Positions 46,080 to 48,317 of a DNA stretch of 48,317 bases are shown piece after piece (within the stretch, counting starts at the first letter, position 1; every line of letters begins with the position of its first letter). Location: assembly GCF_017347095.1 (NCBI RefSeq), contig NZ_JADPRZ010000024.1, forward strand, positions 1 to 48,317. Direction: 5' to 3'. The stretch is from Sporosarcina sp. E16_8 (GTDB lineage Bacteria > Bacillota > Bacilli > Bacillales_A > Planococcaceae). A model generated the notes under the pieces. That model saw only the letters and a list, made by a program, of their open reading frames with translations. It had not been told where the DNA came from and did not search any database. The translations under genes were made by a program, and so were the position numbers.

Positions 46080-47651
46080 ATGATTTATCAGTTTAAGGTA
46101 AGTTTGAAGGGGATGAGTCCGCCAGTGTGGCGGCGACTGCAGGTGGATGATGGGATGACGTTTTATGAGTTGCATCGGGTGCTGCAAGTGGTGTTTGATT
46201 GGGAGGGTTGTCATTTGCATTCGTATTATATACGGCGACGAAATGCAATGAGAGTGAATGAAGTAATCGAAATAGAAAATGAAGATGGGGGCTTCCCTTC
46301 GTTTCACGAGATGCGTGAAGAACGAGATGAAATACTGAAGGATTGGTTTACTCACGTGAAAGACAGGGCTGACTATACATATGACTTCCGCGTTAATTGG
46401 GAGCATGAAATTGTACTTGAGAAGATTTTGATGCCAGAAGAAGGGGTTCGTTATCCACATTGTGTGAAGGCCGTGAAATTGGCGCCAGAAGAGGACAGTC
46501 GTGGATTGGAAGAAGAAGTACTGCAACATGTGGAAATTGAATGGCGCGAGCTTACGAATAATGTGAATGAGGGGCTAGCGGATCTTACGGATTTGACACT
46601 AACTTTTTCTAGTAAAAGAAATGGTTTTGATTGGCAGATATTAATAGACAAAGCGAAGGCGTTTAAGGCATTGAAGCCGTGGAAGTTGCTTGAGGATGAT
46701 CAAATATTTATCGTTACGGATCCGGTAAATAAGCAGTTTTTGTATTGCAGTGTGCTTGGAGCGGCAGAAGAGGAGTTTGGCTTAGCGTTTTATGTTGGAC
46801 ATGAAGGATTACACGCGTTACAGGCGACGATGGCTGAGGAACCGACAATGGATATAGTATTGAAGCAACGGAGTTTACTGTTGTCTTTTGTAGACCGGGA
46901 TGAACTGGTGCAAAAGGATTACGAGTTTCTAAAACAATATGGCGAATCGTTCCGTGGGCGGAAACAGTGGATTCAGTTCCGTAGTTTTGTACCGGGAATT
47001 TATCCATGGTCCATAGATGAAGAAGAGGGACGGATGATGCTTCTTGTCATCGAACAGACGAAGGCGATGTTAGAGGAAGTGAAGATTGGTCTTGATATAC
47101 CGTCCTATATGGGAGGGAATGAGTTTCTTGGTAGAGTGGCAAAAGAGGAAGATGACCATTATTTATGGCAGAGTTGTCATATTGAACTTGTCCCAAAAGA
47201 GAAAGTGGAAGAGGAAAACGAAAACGAGATAGTGAAACTGCATCTTTCAGAGATAGAGCTGGTGAGTTTGAAGAAAATGAGGGACGTTGATGTTTCAATT
47301 GTATTTGATGTATTCATGGTTGACATTCCAGTGCGGGATTCTAAAGAACAACGGCCGTATTTCCCTATTATGGCTGTGGCTTTAGAAGAACAGGACGGGT
47401 TGGTCGTACACCAGGAATTAGTAATTGGTGGAGATATGGATAAGAAAATTCAATTGGTATTTTTCCAGTCGATCAAACAACTTGGAGGAATACCAATGTT
47501 GTTGTCTTTGAAAGAGGAAGTGGTGCAGGCATTGGCACCGTTTCTTGCGCAGCTACCTGTGAGGGTGAAAATAGTGACAAGCTTGCCTCAAGTGGAAGAA
47601 TTCCGGGCGTTTATGAGTGAGGCGAATAAGGGGGAGGGATTCGACATTTGA
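46080..47651 (+). CDS. pRiA4b ORF-3-like protein with a long C-terminal extension
   Basis: A 523-residue protein. Residues about 1-150 match the pRiA4b ORF-3 (IS1096 passenger) domain: VSLKGMSPPVWRRLQV, FYELHRVLQVVFDWEGCHLHSY and YTYDFRVNWEHEIVLEKI. The remaining 370 residues contain acidic stretches and blocks such as FYVGHEGLHALQA and DVFMVDIPV that I associate with DUF6930/DUF7309-type proteins, less certainly. The domain is often found in plasmid and transposon genes but is also common in chromosomes. GAGGTGTCGGG precedes the ATG. Function unknown. Confidence 0.8.
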   Translation: MIYQFKVSLKGMSPPVWRRLQVDDGMTFYELHRVLQVVFDWEGCHLHSYYIRRRNAMRVNEVIEIENEDGGFPSFHEMREERDEILKDWFTHVKDRADYTYDFRVNWEHEIVLEKILMPEEGVRYPHCVKAVKLAPEEDSRGLEEEVLQHVEIEWRELTNNVNEGLADLTDLTLTFSSKRNGFDWQILIDKAKAFKALKPWKLLEDDQIFIVTDPVNKQFLYCSVLGAAEEEFGLAFYVGHEGLHALQATMAEEPTMDIVLKQRSLLLSFVDRDELVQKDYEFLKQYGESFRGRKQWIQFRSFVPGIYPWSIDEEEGRMMLLVIEQTKAMLEEVKIGLDIPSYMGGNEFLGRVAKEEDDHYLWQSCHIELVPKEKVEEENENEIVKLHLSEIELVSLKKMRDVDVSIVFDVFMVDIPVRDSKEQRPYFPIMAVALEEQDGLVVHQELVIGGDMDKKIQLVFFQSIKQLGGIPMLLSLKEEVVQALAPFLAQLPVRVKIVTSLPQVEEFRAFMSEANKGEGFDI

Positions 47652-47668
47652 ATAAGGTGTCTGGAAAT

Positions 47669-47699
47669 CAAAAAGTTCCTAACAAAATGTTAGGAACTT
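47669..47699. terminator. Hairpin after the pRiA4b ORF-3-like gene
   Basis: AAGTTCCTAACA and TGTTAGGAACTT form a 12-bp stem with a 3-base loop. No good T run follows on the plus strand, so termination is uncertain; on the minus strand a run of T follows. Confidence 0.55.
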
Positions 47700-47766
47700 G
47701 AGCCGGACCGAACGTGAAATAGTTGAATTCTTGTGCTGAGTAATATTTTGCATGATGATTACACAT

Positions 47767-47847
47767 TTAACCACATTTTTTACAGAGTCTACCGCCGCTC
47801 GTTCTACCGCCACATTTCTTACAAGAAATTGTTTTCTTTTGCGCCAT
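47767..47847 (-). CDS. 26-residue zinc-ribbon peptide
   Basis: A short frame with AAAGGA eight bases upstream of its ATG at 47847. The peptide starts MAQKKTI and has two CKKC pairs separated by nine residues (GGRTSGGRL), then ends at glycine. Four cysteines in CxxC-x9-CxxC spacing with many lysines and arginines suggest a small zinc-binding, perhaps RNA- or DNA-binding, protein. I do not recognise a named family. No other gene is in its immediate unit. Confidence 0.65.
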   Translation of the reverse strand: MAQKKTISCKKCGGRTSGGRLCKKCG

Positions 47848-47900
47848 CTAATCATTCCTTTGCAGAGTTTATTAAAGCTTATTCATTTCAATAGAAGATT

Positions 47901-48104
47901 ATGAACGATGAGCTGGGAATTTCTTTTTCTGTGTACTTCGTCTTGCAAATCGGTCCATTTACGGATATTGATTTGCATAAGCTCTACATCTATTTGAATT
48001 GTTTATTGAAGAAACTTCCGAGAAGTGAAGGTGCAAGCATTTACTTGGCGGATGATGGAGCACTTGAATACTACCGTAATGAAAAAGTATCCGAAGGAAT
48101 TTAA
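47901..48104 (+). CDS. Short hypothetical protein or gene remnant
   Basis: A 67-residue frame from ATG 47901. The only upstream purine-rich run (AATAGAAG) is a weak ribosome binding site. It has an amphipathic hydrophobic centre (IGPFTDIDLHKLYIYLNCLL) and no motif that I know. It is followed by a hairpin with six T, so it may be the end of a once longer gene. Confidence 0.4.
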   Translation: MNDELGISFSVYFVLQIGPFTDIDLHKLYIYLNCLLKKLPRSEGASIYLADDGALEYYRNEKVSEGI

Positions 48105-48156
48105 GGTGCCTAGTCCTGATACAATCCCGAATTGTGTTAGTACCAGCTGCCTTTTT
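48105..48156 (+). repeat. 47-bp hairpin element, copy 2, with T run
   Basis: Matches 43338-43384 over 47 bases. Its arms (AAGGTGCCTAGTxCT and AGTACCAGCTGCCTT) pair imperfectly with several wobbles, and TTTTTT follows, so this copy could also terminate the short gene before it. Confidence 0.5.
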
Positions 48157-48240
48157 TAATCATAATGGTTCACCAAAAAGCCCCCGCATAATAGCGAGGG
48201 CACTGAAAAAGTTTTTATATAGTAAGAACTAGTTGATTGT

Positions 48241-48317
48241 AGTGGAGAGCGGCGACTCCAGCGGGAACAGCGCGAGCTGAAGACCCCGCAGGAACGCAGT
48301 GACGAGGAGGCTGAAGC
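48241..48317 (+). repeat. REP-type dispersed repeat, cut by the window end
   Basis: The run GAGAGCGGCGACTCCAGCGGGA, AGCGCGAGCTGAAGACCCCGC and GACGAGGAGGCTGAAGC is a known type of highly repeated, GC-rich element of Bacillales intergenic regions. It is clearly richer in GC than its surroundings and continues past the end of the window. Confidence 0.7.

Overview
The window is a chromosomal segment from a low-to-moderate-GC Gram-positive of the order Bacillales. The genus is inferred from recalled family sequences and gene order: most likely a Sporosarcina-like member of the Planococcaceae. Supporting signs are the B. subtilis-like order yebE-yebG-purEK..purD, then yerA-yerB-yerC-pcrB-pcrA-ligA-camS-gatCAB-dagK-rlmCD, strong AGGAGG-type ribosome binding sites, Gram-positive purine and lysine riboswitches, and a typical Bacillales 5S rRNA.

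Layout. 1-215: end of an rRNA operon (5S plus two near-identical terminators). 216-1690: no intact gene; an accessory stretch holding two dispersed repeat families and a relic that looks like an IS66 transposase start. 1694-2409: yebE-yebG. 2418-13840: the purine operon with probable PurR boxes, promoter, guanine-type riboswitch and terminator, then purE, K, S, Q, L, F, M, N, H, D. 14083-16857: a LytTR regulator fused to a degenerate ABC ATPase domain, with an ABC-2 exporter. 16993-17685: a methyltransferase on the minus strand. 17969-32549: yerA-B-C, pcrB-pcrA-ligA-camS, gatCAB, a thioredoxin-like protein, dagK. 32769-33197: a NUDIX hydrolase (minus). 33370-35981: cytochrome bd oxidase (cydA-cydB-cydS) preceded by an unrecognised 31-residue membrane peptide. 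36219-39887: rlmCD, a DUF4256 protein, and a protein of the cyclic 2,3-diphosphoglycerate synthetase family. 40205-41456: dapA under a lysine riboswitch (minus). 41596-48317: a more AT-rich accessory tail with an FG-GAP-like protein, a YgjP-like metallopeptidase, a GNAT enzyme, an ECF sigma factor with a zinc-ribbon membrane anti-sigma candidate, a VOC protein, a pRiA4b ORF-3-like protein, a 26-residue zinc-ribbon peptide and a REP-type repeat.

The most striking observation is in the purine operon. purB and purC, normally between purK and purS, are absent; only a 30-codon open frame resembling the first residues of PurB remains. PurQ is full length, but the nucleophilic cysteine of its glutaminase triad is glycine (86) and the catalytic histidine is leucine (195), with further changes around the pocket. 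PurL, PurF and PurH also lack otherwise near-invariant histidines. Either de novo purine synthesis at this locus is decaying without frameshifts, or FGAM synthetase has become ammonia-dependent, which would be plausible in an ammonia-rich ureolytic lineage. A second theme is non-coding structure: two dispersed repeat families whose copies keep hairpins through compensatory base changes (one lies in the pur leader and one between purN and purH), and two intergenic arrays with an exact 21-bp period.
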